The position numbers and the translations under genes were made by a program. A DNA stretch of 64,000 nucleotides, taken from positions 270,757-334,756 of the forward strand of contig CABIVS010000002.1 in the NCBI GenBank assembly GCA_902362375.1. Direction: 5' to 3'. This document shows positions 28,365 through 38,400 of the stretch, one piece after another (the first letter of the stretch is position 1; each line of letters starts with the position of its first letter). The DNA is from Bacteroidaceae bacterium. Lineage in GTDB: Bacteria; Bacteroidota; Bacteroidia; Bacteroidales; Bacteroidaceae. Below the pieces are notes generated by a model. The model was given only the letters and a program-made list of their open reading frames with translations. It did not search any database and was not told where the DNA came from.

Positions 28365-29664
28365 ACACACACTTTGTGCGCTTTTGCTCACGATGGTTAC
28401 CGGAATGGCAATCGCTCAAAATAATACAAACTCTCCTTATACACGATATGGCTATGGCGACTTGTCCGATCAGAGTTTCGGTAACAGCAAGGCGATGGGG
28501 GGAATTGCTTTTGGACTTCGGGATGGAGCACAGATCAATCCGCTGAATCCTGCTTCGTATACAGCCATTGACTCATTGACATTCCTCTTTGAAGGAGGTG
28601 TCAGTCTGCAAAATATGAATATTAGCGGTAGCGGTGTGAAACTGAACGCTAAAAACTCCAGCTTTGACTATCTGGCTATGCAATTTCGTTTGCATCCTAG
28701 GATAGCGATGAGTGTCGGATTGCTGCCGTTCTCCAATGTGGGGTATTCTGTGTCGGATACACAGACTGCAACAGATCCGAGTACCGGTGCTACGGCTGAT
28801 TATGCCAGAAGTTATACTGGCGATGGAGGTTTGCATCAATTATATGCCGGTTTGGGTGTGAAGGTTCTTAAAAATCTTTCGGTAGGTGTGAATGCGTCTT
28901 ATTTCTGGGGAGATATAAACCGTACACGTGTCGTTTATTATCCCAGTGTATCAGGTGCTTATAATTATAATCACCAATCGGTTGCATCAGTATCGAGTTA
29001 TAAACTAGATTTTGGAGCACAATATACATTGGATATTGATAAAAAACATTCAGTGACAATTGGAGCTATATATTCTCCGAAGTTGCAATTGGGTAATGAC
29101 TATAGTGTAACGACACAAATGGTTTCAAATTCTACGGGCACAGCGGTTTCTACTACAACATTGAAACCGGATGCAACGTTTGAAGTTCCTAATACATTTG
29201 GCGTCGGATTTACATATAACTATGACAAACGCCTGACAGTTGGTCTGGATTATAGTTTGCAACAATGGTCAAAAACGAAATTTGACGTAAATACACCAGA
29301 TGAAGCTGTACGTGAAGACTTTAAAGAAACATACACGTATTGCGACCGTCATAAAATATCAGTGGGTGCGGAATACATTCCTAATTTGATTGGACGTTCC
29401 TATTTATCCCATATAAAATACCGTTTGGGAGCTTATTATACGACTCCGTATTATAAGGTCGGCGGCAAAGAGGCTACCCGTGAATATGGCGTAACTGCTG
29501 GTTTCGGTCTGCCTGTACCCCGTTCCCGTTCCATTCTTAGCATTAGCGGGCAGTTTGTTCGCATCAGTGGACAGGAAGCGGCTTTTGTAAATGAAAATAT
29601 CTTCCGCGTGAGTATCGGATTGACGTTCAACGAACGTTGGTTCTTCAAACGCAGAGTGGAATAA
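28351..29664 (+). CDS. Outer-membrane beta-barrel protein, FadL/OmpP1-like
   Basis: Predicted barrel of 437 aa with a signal peptide ending Met-Ala-Ile-Ala-Gln. The mature part starts with [11 protein letters not shown], common in Bacteroidetes barrels, then a helical-turn block (Ala-Met-Gly-Gly-Ile) and alternating strands through to the end. The layout resembles FadL/PorV-type proteins but the substrate is unknown. It begins inside the last codons of coaX (14-base overlap), so translation is coupled, and is followed by the TPR, lptC and CNNM genes in an envelope-related run. Confidence 0.82.
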   Translation: MVGFKHTLCALLLTMVTGMAIAQNNTNSPYTRYGYGDLSDQSFGNSKAMGGIAFGLRDGAQINPLNPASYTAIDSLTFLFEGGVSLQNMNISGSGVKLNAKNSSFDYLAMQFRLHPRIAMSVGLLPFSNVGYSVSDTQTATDPSTGATADYARSYTGDGGLHQLYAGLGVKVLKNLSVGVNASYFWGDINRTRVVYYPSVSGAYNYNHQSVASVSSYKLDFGAQYTLDIDKKHSVTIGAIYSPKLQLGNDYSVTTQMVSNSTGTAVSTTTLKPDATFEVPNTFGVGFTYNYDKRLTVGLDYSLQQWSKTKFDVNTPDEAVREDFKETYTYCDRHKISVGAEYIPNLIGRSYLSHIKYRLGAYYTTPYYKVGGKEATREYGVTAGFGLPVPRSRSILSISGQFVRISGQEAAFVNENIFRVSIGLTFNERWFFKRRVE

Positions 29665-29726
29665 TGGGATGAATCGATGTGAGAGAGAATAGACGACTAT
29701 ATAATAACAACTAAAATTTAGATACA

Positions 29727-31052
29727 ATGAAAATTAAAACGCTTGTGGCTATGTTGTTCCTTTCGGCAGGAGCAACCACTGTGGTAGCACAGGATGCGTC
29801 TAACTGTAACTCAAACAGTAGTATTTCGCATGAAGCTGTGCGTGCTGGTAATTTTAAAGATGCGTATACTCCTTGGAAAGCTGTGTTGGAAAACTGCCCG
29901 ACGCTTCGTTTCTATACCTTTACTGACGGATATAAAATTCTGAAAGGCTTGATGGGACAAATTAAAGACCGGAATAGTGCGGATTATCAGAAATATTTTA
30001 ATGAACTGATGAATACGCATGACCTGCGTATCAAATATACGGATGAATTCTTGTCTAAAGGTACAAAAGTGTCTTCTGTTGATGAAGCTCTGGGTATCAA
30101 AGCGGTAGATTATATTGCTTTTGCTCCGAAGATTGATGTGAATCAGGCCTATCAATGGTTGAGCCAGTCTGTAAACGCTGTGAAAGGTGAATCGGCAGGT
30201 GCAACTATCTTCTATTTCCTGCAAATGTCTTTGGATAAACTGAAAACGGATCCGAATCATAAAGAACAGTTCATTCAGGATTATCTGGCTGCTTCTGAAT
30301 ATGTAGATGCTGCTATTGCAGCCGAGGCTAGTGAAGCTAAAAAGAAATCTTTGCTGGGTATCAAAGACAACTTGGTTGCTTTGTTTGTGAACAGTGGAAC
30401 AGCTGATTGTGAATCATTGCAAAGCATCTATGGACCGAAAGTGGAAGCTAACCAAACAGACTTGGCTTACTTGAAGAAAGTAATCGATATCATGAAAATG
30501 ATGAAATGTACTGAAAGTGACGCTTATCAACAGGCTTCTTTCTATTCTTATAAGATAGAACCTACTGCAGAAGCAGCTACCGGATGTGCTTATCAGGCAT
30601 TTAAGAAAGGTGATATTGATGGTGCGGTGAAATTCTTCGATGAAGCAGTGAATCTGGAAACAGACAATATGAAGAAGGCTGAAAAAGCATACGCTGCTGC
30701 AGCAGTACTGGCTTCTGCCAAGAAACTGTCTCAAGCAAGAGCTTATTGCCAGAAAGCAATTGGTTTCAACGAGAATTATGGTGCTCCTTATATCCTGATT
30801 GCTAACCTTTATGCAATGAGTCCTAACTGGAGCGACGAATCTGCTCTGAACAAGTGTACTTACTTTGCAGTGATCGATAAACTGCAACGTGCAAAACAAG
30901 TGGATCCGAGCGTAGCTGAAGAAGCTAACAAATTGATCGGTAGATATTCAGGTCATACTCCGCAAGCTAAAGACCTATTTATGTTAGGTTACAAGCAAGG
31001 CGACCGCATCACTATCGGCGGTTGGATAGGAGAGACTACAACGATTAGATAA
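29727..31052 (+). CDS. Periplasmic tetratricopeptide-repeat protein
   Basis: Exported protein, 441 aa, signal peptide ending Val-Val-Ala-Gln. The mature protein is mostly helical and ends with clear TPR units (Ala-Tyr-Gln-Ala-Phe-Lys-Lys-Gly-Asp-Ile-Asp-Gly-Ala-Val-Lys-Phe-Phe, then Lys-Leu-Ser-Gln-Ala-Arg-Ala-Tyr-Cys). Several Cys residues near positions 28, 56, 225 and 257 could pair. It probably scaffolds an envelope complex; its conserved setting between an outer-membrane barrel and lptC suggests a role in surface biogenesis, but no partner is visible from sequence. Confidence 0.82.
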   Translation: MKIKTLVAMLFLSAGATTVVAQDASNCNSNSSISHEAVRAGNFKDAYTPWKAVLENCPTLRFYTFTDGYKILKGLMGQIKDRNSADYQKYFNELMNTHDLRIKYTDEFLSKGTKVSSVDEALGIKAVDYIAFAPKIDVNQAYQWLSQSVNAVKGESAGATIFYFLQMSLDKLKTDPNHKEQFIQDYLAASEYVDAAIAAEASEAKKKSLLGIKDNLVALFVNSGTADCESLQSIYGPKVEANQTDLAYLKKVIDIMKMMKCTESDAYQQASFYSYKIEPTAEAATGCAYQAFKKGDIDGAVKFFDEAVNLETDNMKKAEKAYAAAAVLASAKKLSQARAYCQKAIGFNENYGAPYILIANLYAMSPNWSDESALNKCTYFAVIDKLQRAKQVDPSVAEEANKLIGRYSGHTPQAKDLFMLGYKQGDRITIGGWIGETTTIR

Positions 31053-31056
31053 ATGT

Positions 31057-31710
31057 ATGTTGCGAAAACGAAGAAACCGTTTATTGCATAAAAGCATGAG
31101 CATAACAATCACCTTCGGGGTGATTGTTATGCTTCTTTTATTATCTTCCTGTGGCGGAAAGAAGAAAGCTATGGGTGAGGCCATCACTGAACGTGATTCC
31201 CTTCCGATGATGACAACATTGGGAGTCACCACCCTTATCTCCGATTCCGGAGTGACACGCTACAGAGTGAATACGGAAGAATGGTCGGTGTACGACCGTA
31301 AGAAACCATCCTATTGGGCCTTTGAGAAAGGCGTATATCTGGAACAGTTCGACTCTATCTTTCATATAGAAGCCAGTATCAAAGCGGATACTGCCTACTA
31401 TTATGACAAAGAAAGGCTTTGGAAGCTGATAGGGAACGTAGATATACAGAACCGGAAAGGAGAGCGTTTTAATACGGAACTGCTGTACTGGAACGAAGCT
31501 ACCCAGAAGGTGTATTCTGACAAGTTTATACGTATTCAACAACCGGACAGAATTATTACAGGGCATGGATTCGACTCGAACCAGCAAATGACCATATATA
31601 CCATCCATAATATCGAAGGCATTTTCTATGTGGATGAGGAAGCGGGTGGTCCGCCCCAACCGGAAACAAAAGCACTGCCGGATTCAGTGAAAAAAGATTC
31701 AGCGAAATAG
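31057..31710 (+). CDS. lptC: LPS export ABC transporter periplasmic protein LptC
   Basis: Bitopic inner-membrane protein that passes lipopolysaccharide from LptB2FG to LptA; 217 aa. The hydrophobic segment ends in Leu-Leu-Leu-Ser-Ser-Cys, so it may be a lipoprotein. The mature part shows the LptC-type beta-jellyroll (Thr-Arg-Tyr-Arg-Val-Asn-Thr-Glu-Glu-Trp, then Ala-Asp-Thr-Ala-Tyr-Tyr-Tyr-Asp-Lys-Glu, Gly-Asn-Val-Asp-Ile-Gln-Asn). It starts at 31057 or at ATG 31096; both give a membrane segment. A 14-bp perfect hairpin followed by a T-rich tract lies inside the first 25 codons. The downstream neighbour is the CNNM gene. Confidence 0.87.
   Translation: MLRKRRNRLLHKSMSITITFGVIVMLLLLSSCGGKKKAMGEAITERDSLPMMTTLGVTTLISDSGVTRYRVNTEEWSVYDRKKPSYWAFEKGVYLEQFDSIFHIEASIKADTAYYYDKERLWKLIGNVDIQNRKGERFNTELLYWNEATQKVYSDKFIRIQQPDRIITGHGFDSNQQMTIYTIHNIEGIFYVDEEAGGPPQPETKALPDSVKKDSAK
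31100..31140 (+). promoter_or_regulatory. Terminator-like hairpin inside the lptC signal-sequence codons
   Basis: Perfect 14-bp stem (31100-31113 with 31119-31132), loop TTCGG, then TTCTTTTA. It has the form of an intrinsic terminator, yet it lies within codons 15-28 of lptC. It may end part of the upstream transcripts or control lptC expression. Confidence 0.6.
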
Positions 31711-31763
31711 GCGAAGTACTATCAATCGTACATCGTAAATCGTCTAATCGTAAATCAGAACTT

Positions 31764-33020
31764 ATGAATATTTATATCTCTCTAATTATCACCATGGTCT
31801 TCTCCGCCTTCTTTTCAGGAATGGAGATCGCCTTTGTGTCGGTAGACAAACTGCGTTTTGAGATGGAACGTAAGGGGGGAATTACGTCCCGCATCCTCTC
31901 CATCTTCTTCAAGAACCCGAATGAATTTATCTCTACCATGTTGGTGGGGAATAACATCGCCCTGGTCATCTATGGTATCCTGATGGCACAGATTATCGGT
32001 GATAATTTGCTGGCAGGATTCATTGACAATCATTTTCTGATGGTGCTGGCGCAGACTATAATTTCTACCCTTATCATTCTGGTGACCGGAGAGTTTCTGC
32101 CGAAAACAATCTTCAAAATCAATCCCAATCTGGTATTGAATATTTTTGCCATTCCACTTATTGTTTGTTATGTCATTCTATATCCTATTTCCAAACTGGC
32201 TTCCGGTTTGTCCTGCTTATTTCTTCGTGTCTTTGGAATGAAGGTCAACAAGGATGCGTCCGATAGAGCGTTTGGGAAAGTAGACTTGGATTACTTCGTG
32301 CAAAGCAGTATTGATAATGCCGAGAATGAGGAAGAACTGGATACGGAAGTGAAAATCTTCCAGAACGCTTTGGATTTCTCGAACATAAAAATCCGTGACT
32401 GTATCGTTCCCCGTACTGAAGTGGTGGCCGTTGATCTGACAACTTCACTGGACGAGTTGAAAAGCCGCTTCATCGAATCCGGAATCTCCAAGATCATTGT
32501 GTATGATGGAAATATCGATAATGTAGTGGGTTATATCCATTCGTCAGAAATGTTTCGTGCTCCGAAAAACTGGCATGAGAATGTGAAGCAAGTGCCGATT
32601 GTACCCGAAACCATGTCCGCCCATAAATTGATGAAACTCTTCATGCAGCAAAAGAAAACGATTGCCGTAGTGGTGGATGAATTTGGCGGAACATCCGGCA
32701 TCGTATCTCTGGAAGACCTCGTGGAAGAAATCTTTGGAGATATAGAGGATGAGCACGATAATACTTCCTACATCAGCAAGCAGATCGACGAACGCGAGTA
32801 TGTGTTGTCCGCCCGCTTGGAGATAGAAAAAGTCAATGAGACGTTCGGACTTGATTTGCCCGAATCGGACGATTATCTGACGGTAGGAGGGCTGATTCTG
32901 AATCAATATCAGAGCTTCCCGAAGCTGCATGAAGTGGTGCGGGTAGGACGTTATCAATTCAAGATAATTAAGGTCACAGCGACAAAAATAGAACTCGTGC
33001 GATTAAAAGTTTTGGAATAA
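31764..33020 (+). CDS. CNNM/CorC-type transporter with CBS pair and CorC_HlyC domain
   Basis: Membrane protein of 418 aa, formerly annotated hemolysin. The N-terminal CNNM domain has three to four helices with Phe-Ser-Ala-Phe-Phe-Ser-Gly-Met-Glu-Ile-Ala-Phe. The middle has two CBS motifs (Val-Pro-Arg-Thr-Glu-Val-Val-Ala-Val-Asp; Val-Val-Val-Asp-Glu-Phe-Gly-Gly-Thr-Ser-Gly-Ile-Val) and the end is the CorC_HlyC domain (Leu-Thr-Val-Gly-Gly-Leu-Ile). By family it exports Mg2+ or other divalent ions. It lies 53 bases after lptC; the spacer consists of repeated ATCGTAA-type words. The same gene order (lptC then CNNM then PpiD) is, to my knowledge, common in Bacteroides. Confidence 0.92.
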   Translation: MNIYISLIITMVFSAFFSGMEIAFVSVDKLRFEMERKGGITSRILSIFFKNPNEFISTMLVGNNIALVIYGILMAQIIGDNLLAGFIDNHFLMVLAQTIISTLIILVTGEFLPKTIFKINPNLVLNIFAIPLIVCYVILYPISKLASGLSCLFLRVFGMKVNKDASDRAFGKVDLDYFVQSSIDNAENEEELDTEVKIFQNALDFSNIKIRDCIVPRTEVVAVDLTTSLDELKSRFIESGISKIIVYDGNIDNVVGYIHSSEMFRAPKNWHENVKQVPIVPETMSAHKLMKLFMQQKKTIAVVVDEFGGTSGIVSLEDLVEEIFGDIEDEHDNTSYISKQIDEREYVLSARLEIEKVNETFGLDLPESDDYLTVGGLILNQYQSFPKLHEVVRVGRYQFKIIKVTATKIELVRLKVLE

Positions 33021-33075
33021 TGACGATAATCAAGAAATTTTTAGCCAATAAATAGATGCATATTAGCATTTTTTG

Positions 33076-33083
33076 TATCTTCG
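33076..33083 (+). promoter_or_regulatory. Possible -7 box for the PpiD-like gene
   Basis: TATCTTCG, one base off TAnnTTTG, 56 bases before the ATG at 33140. Confidence 0.35.
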
Positions 33084-33139
33084 TGCGCTAAAACGACAAA
33101 AGAAAGAAATAATAATAAACATAAATCGTATTAATCAAA

Positions 33140-35281
33140 ATGGCAACGTTACAAAACATTAGGTCGAAAGGACCTCTATTGGTGATTGTTATCGGCTTGG
33201 CGCTATTTGCTTTCATTGCGGGTGACGCATGGAAGGTGATGCAGCCGCATCAGGCACATGACGTAGGTGAGGTGAACGGAGACGCTCTTTCCGCTCAAGA
33301 GTATCAGAATTTGGTAGAAGAATATACCGAAGTGGTGAAACTCATGCGTGGGGTGACCGCCTTGAATGACGAACAAACCAATCAGGTGCGCGATGAAGTA
33401 TGGCGTTCCTACGTAAACAATAAACTGGTTGAAAAAGAAGCAAAAGCACTGGGACTGACTGTTTCTGCTGCTGAAATTCAGGACATCCTGAAAGCTGGCG
33501 TTCATCCTTTGTTGAGACAAACTCCTTTCCAGAATCCGCAAACAGGCAACTTCGACAAGGATATGTTGAACAAGTTCCTCGTGGAATATGCCAAGATGAG
33601 CGAGTCGCAGATGCCGGCACAGTATGCTGAACAATACAACAATATGTATAAATACTGGTCGTTCATCCAGAAAACGTTGATTCAGAGCCGTCTGGCTGAA
33701 AAATACCAGGCATTGGTTTCTAAAGCTCTTCTTTCTAATCCGGTGGAAGCACAGGATGCTTTCGACGCAAGAGTAAACCAGTACAATGTGTTGATGGCTG
33801 GTATTCCTTACTCTTCTGTGGTAGATTCTACAATTGTAGTGAAAGAATCGGAACTGAAAGATTTGTATAACAAGAAGAAAGAACAATTCAAGCAATATCA
33901 GGAAACTCGTGACGTCAAATATATTGATGTACAGGTAACTGCAAGTGCTGAAGACAGAGCAGCTATCCAGAAAGAAGTAGACGAAGCTACTGCACAGTTG
34001 GCTACCACTACGGATGATTATACTTCTTTTATCCGTTCGGTTGGCTCGGAAGCTCCTTATGTAGACTTGTACTATAACAAGACAGCTTTCCCGTCAGATG
34101 TAGTTGCACGTTTGGACTCTGCTTCTGTTGGTGCTATTTATGGTCCTTATTATAACGGAGCCGACAATACAATCAACTCTTTCAAAGTAGTTGCTAAGGC
34201 TGCTGCTGCCGACTCTGTGGAATTCCGCCAGATTCAGGTATACGCAGAAGATGCAGTGAAGACAAAGACATTGGCTGACAGTATCTATAACGCTATTAAA
34301 GGCGGTGCTAACTTTGCAGATGTTGCAAAGAAATATGGCCAGACTGGTGATGCTAACTGGATCACTTCTGCACAGTATGAAGGTGCACAGCTAGATGGTG
34401 ACAACCTGAAATTCATCTCTGCTATCAACAATGCAGGTGTGAACGAACTGGTGAACTTGCCGATGGGACAAGCAAATGTAATCCTTCAGGTGACTAACAA
34501 GAAATCTGTGAAAGATAAATATAAAGTAGCTGTTATCAAGCGTGAAGTAGAGTTCAGCAAAGAAACTTACAACCGTGCTTATAATGATTTCAGCCAGTTT
34601 ATCGCTGCTAACCCTAGTGTAGAAAAGATGGTGGCTAACGCTGAAGAAGCTGGTTACAGATTGCTCGACAGAATGGATTTGAGCAGCTCAGAACATAACA
34701 TCGGTGGCGTGAGAGGTACAAAAGAGGCTTTGAGATGGACATTTGATAAAGCGAAACCGGGTGATGTTTCCGGCTTGTACGAATGTGGCGAAAGCGATCA
34801 CCTGATGGTGGTAGGTCTGGTAAGCATTAAACCGGAAGGATACCGTCCGTTGAAAGCTGTACAGGATCAGTTGAGAGCTGAAATCGTGAAAGATAAGAAA
34901 GCTGAAAAGATCATGGCTGACATGAAAGCTGCCAATGCAACTTCATTCAACCAGTACAAAGATATGACTAATGCAGTCAGCGACTCTTTGAAGATGGTTA
35001 CTTTTGCAGCCCCTGCTTATGTGTCAGCATTGCGCAGCAGCGAGCCGCTGGTAGGTGCTTATGCTTCTGTTGCTTCGGAAAATCAGTTGAGTGCTCCTAT
35101 TAAAGGTAACGCCGGAGTATTTGTATTGCAAGTATACGGTAAAGACAAGTTGAACGAAACATTCGACGCAAAAGCTGAAGAAGCTACGCTGACTAACATG
35201 CACGCACGTTTTGCCAGCCGTCTGATGAACGACTTGTATCTGAAAGCAAACGTAAAAGATACACGCTTCCTGTTCTTCTAA
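33140..35281 (+). CDS. PpiD-like periplasmic chaperone / peptidyl-prolyl isomerase
   Basis: Inner-membrane-anchored chaperone facing the periplasm, 713 aa. One N-terminal helix (residues 11-28, Gly-Pro-Leu-Leu-Val-Ile-Val-Ile-Gly-Leu-Ala) with no cleavage site is followed by the SurA_N-type helical domain (Val-Asn-Gly-Asp-Ala-Leu-Ser-Ala-Gln-Glu-Tyr). A parvulin-type rotamase domain is at about 350-450 (Val-Glu-Phe-Arg-Gln-Ile-Gln-Val, then Ala-Asp-Val-Ala-Lys-Lys-Tyr-Gly-Gln), and a second region at about 530-610. It helps fold newly secreted proteins near SecYEG. Length and order fit Bacteroidetes PpiD. A strong terminator follows. Confidence 0.88.
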   Translation: MATLQNIRSKGPLLVIVIGLALFAFIAGDAWKVMQPHQAHDVGEVNGDALSAQEYQNLVEEYTEVVKLMRGVTALNDEQTNQVRDEVWRSYVNNKLVEKEAKALGLTVSAAEIQDILKAGVHPLLRQTPFQNPQTGNFDKDMLNKFLVEYAKMSESQMPAQYAEQYNNMYKYWSFIQKTLIQSRLAEKYQALVSKALLSNPVEAQDAFDARVNQYNVLMAGIPYSSVVDSTIVVKESELKDLYNKKKEQFKQYQETRDVKYIDVQVTASAEDRAAIQKEVDEATAQLATTTDDYTSFIRSVGSEAPYVDLYYNKTAFPSDVVARLDSASVGAIYGPYYNGADNTINSFKVVAKAAAADSVEFRQIQVYAEDAVKTKTLADSIYNAIKGGANFADVAKKYGQTGDANWITSAQYEGAQLDGDNLKFISAINNAGVNELVNLPMGQANVILQVTNKKSVKDKYKVAVIKREVEFSKETYNRAYNDFSQFIAANPSVEKMVANAEEAGYRLLDRMDLSSSEHNIGGVRGTKEALRWTFDKAKPGDVSGLYECGESDHLMVVGLVSIKPEGYRPLKAVQDQLRAEIVKDKKAEKIMADMKAANATSFNQYKDMTNAVSDSLKMVTFAAPAYVSALRSSEPLVGAYASVASENQLSAPIKGNAGVFVLQVYGKDKLNETFDAKAEEATLTNMHARFASRLMNDLYLKANVKDTRFLFF

Positions 35282-35304
35282 AGAAGTAATAGGAATAGAT
35301 ATTC

Positions 35305-35381
35305 AGGCACGGATTACACGGATTTACACGGTTTTAACTTATGAGAGAACCGCGAAATCCGTGTAATCCGTGCCTTTTTTA
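35305..35381 (+). terminator. Long terminator hairpin with GGATTACACGG repeat words
   Basis: A 21-bp perfect stem (35305-35325 with 35355-35375) with an inner 5-bp stem, ending in TTTTTT. The arms contain GGATTACACGG, which recurs in the secG terminator at 45255-45320. Confidence 0.88.
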
Positions 35382-35486
35382 TTCTCATTTTCGTTTACGA
35401 TCTTTGTTATCTGATAAATTTTCCATACCTTGCCAATCTTTAATTGGCTTTGTGAAATACTTCATTAACTAATATGAATCTATATT

Positions 35487-38400
35487 ATGACCAAACAACT
35501 AGCCCAGTATTCAGTTCCCACTGAAAATTCACGTATCATTCGTGTATTCCTTTCGTCAACGTTCAGAGACATGGAGATGGAACGCTCTGCATTAGTCAAA
35601 CTTTTTAAGGGCTTGCAAGTGAAGGCTGCCAGCCGTGGTGTTACCATTTCATTGGTCGACCTGCGTTGGGGCATCACAGAAGAAGATGCAAAAAGTGGCA
35701 AGGTGGTCGAAATCTGTTTGAAAGAAATAGTGCATTCCCGGCCTTTTTTCATTGGCATGGTAGGTGAACGCTATGGATGGTGTCCCAGTTATGAAGATAT
35801 ATCGCAGACTTTCAGTGATAGCCTGGAATATAGTTGGGTGGAAGATGATTTGAATAACCACTTGAGTGTGACAGAGATGGAAATGCAGTTTGGAGTACTG
35901 CGCAATCCCGATCCGTTGCATGCCTATTTTTATATCAAACAGTCTGCTACTGATCCCTCTTGTCCTAAAGAGGAGCTTCATAAGCTGCAGCATCTTAAAG
36001 AGTGTCTTTTGCAGCAGGATCGCTATCCTGTGCAAGAGTATGATTCGCCCGAGCAGCTATGTCAATTTGTAGAATCTGCTTTCACAGAACTGCTCGAACA
36101 AGAGTTTCCTAGTGTATTGACTGTGGAAGATAACCAGGCATTGCAAGAACAGTTAACCCGTAATGAACTCTTATTTAATTATCATCCAATACCTGAAGCG
36201 GATCAGGCTTTTTCCGATTTCTTAGCTGCGGATGAGCAACGGTGTCTGGTTGTAACGGGTGATCGTGGTCTTGGTAAGAGTGCTCTGCTGGCTCATTGGA
36301 GTGATTGGGTGAACAATGATACGCAGATGATTCCCATATATCATCGACTGGACAATACTACGCTGTCTTCTTATCCGGAGACTTTGGTGAGGGCATTAGC
36401 TGCCAAATGTCAGAATGCACTTAAATGTCAGACTTTAGGTGAAGAAGATTTGTTTACCGCTGAAGTTTCAAAGGAATCAGATTCAACTCAAGGTACAGCC
36501 AGATCGATTCTGGATATTGTGAGAGAATCAATGGTGTTTGGGAATAATGTATTGGACGGTTTTTCAGAAAACACACTTCGAAACATTAAAGAAATTGAGG
36601 AAGATTTGAATTCTATTCAAAAGTTCAGTCAGTTATGGGCTGCGCTGGGGAGATCAAAATATGCTATCATTTTATTGATTGATGATATCAGTTATCTAAA
36701 TTCAACGGAAGTATCTCTGTTTTCTTTATTCGGATCTATACCGTCTAATGTGAAGGTCGTGTTAAGTTTTGCTGCATCATCTACTGTATATCTGCCTTTT
36801 GTCCGGAACGGGTACGTTCATTACCGGTTGAATGGCTTTTCGCAGACTGATGCAAAGTCGTTTTCAAAACAATATTTGTCTACTTATTCTAAAGCTCTGT
36901 CTGCACAGCAAGAAGATATTCTTAGCTCATGGGGGCTGGCTAAACAACCGCGCTGCTTAAATGTATTGCTCAATGAATTAGTTTCGTTTGGTCAATATGA
37001 TACTCTTAGTGAATATATGAGTGGATATTGTCAGATAAACGAGATTGCCCAATTCTACGACAGTGTGCTCCGGCGTTTGTCGTCTGATTATGGTTTCGAT
37101 AGGATTGGAAGAGCGCTTTTAATGCTTTCACTTACTTTAGAAGGATTTACCGAAGATGAGGTAAAGAGTATGACAGGTATTAATCAGCTGCTTTGGTCGC
37201 AGTTGAGAGTGGAAATGAGTAGTTGGCTCACCAACAAAGGGGGGCGATATTGCATTTGTGATACACAAATGATAGAGGCGATTGAACGGTGTTTTGCTCA
37301 AGATGACGTGTCTATAGACGAGTGTCGCAAGGAAATAATTGTTGCTCTTCTGGATGATAGCGATACTCTTTCGCATCCTTTGACTTTTGCTGATTATAAC
37401 TATCGCATGAAGCAGTTTTGTTACCATGATTCTTATCGCTATCAAGTGGAAATTACTTATCAAAGTTATAAGATGCAACATTGGGACTTTTTAAGAGATT
37501 GGATTTGTGATGCGGAAACCTTCGAAATCCTGTATCGCACTAATTATTCTCTATTAGAAGATTGTTGGAAGGCGATAATGAACGATAACCCTTCGCTTAC
37601 GCCTGCAGCCTATGCTGAATTGGACTTTGGTCAGATTGACTCTTTTTTGATTCCTGTCATTGCTAATGACATGGCTACTTTCTTAAGCAGCTCTTTCCAT
37701 CTGACGAAGGCGGCAATGGAGGTGAGCGAGAAAAGTATGGAAGGAGAAGCGATACCGTTAATTGCCAAGTCGGTATTAAAGATGAATGAAGGATGCCGGT
37801 ACGCCCGCAATGAAGAATACGAAACGGCATGCGACTGTTTCTTGAAAGCATTGGTGATGCAGGAAAGTATTGTACCAACTCCGGAATTGGAGATTGCCAA
37901 TACCTGTCGGAATCTGGCTCTGGCATATTACTACAATGAGCAATACAATGAGGCTGCGATTTATTTGAATAGGGCGCTTAATTATCATGCGGCTTCTACT
38001 GACGAGAAGAGTCAGGCAGAAGTTATTGAACTTTCCGAATTTTTGGCTTATTGTGATTATTATAGGGATGAGGAAGAGAGTGCCGCCAAGAAATTCCGGA
38101 AAGTGGCTGAAATGCACGAATCTTTGAATGGCAGACTGTCGAGTGGAGTGGCTAAATGTTTGCGTATGCAGGGAAAATGTCTTTATTATATTAAGCGATA
38201 TGATGAAGCGTGGAGTTTGGTGAATGAGGCGTTGGGTATTGCTATACAGATAGATAATAGGAAACAGATCGTGGCTTGTCACAAAGAGTTGTATCATTTG
38301 TGCAAAGAGTTTAAACGGGTGATGAAGGAGCGTGGAGATGAACAAAGTTCTACTTTATTTTTTCGTGAGTCTCTTCTGCATGAAAAGTTTTTCAGTGAAA

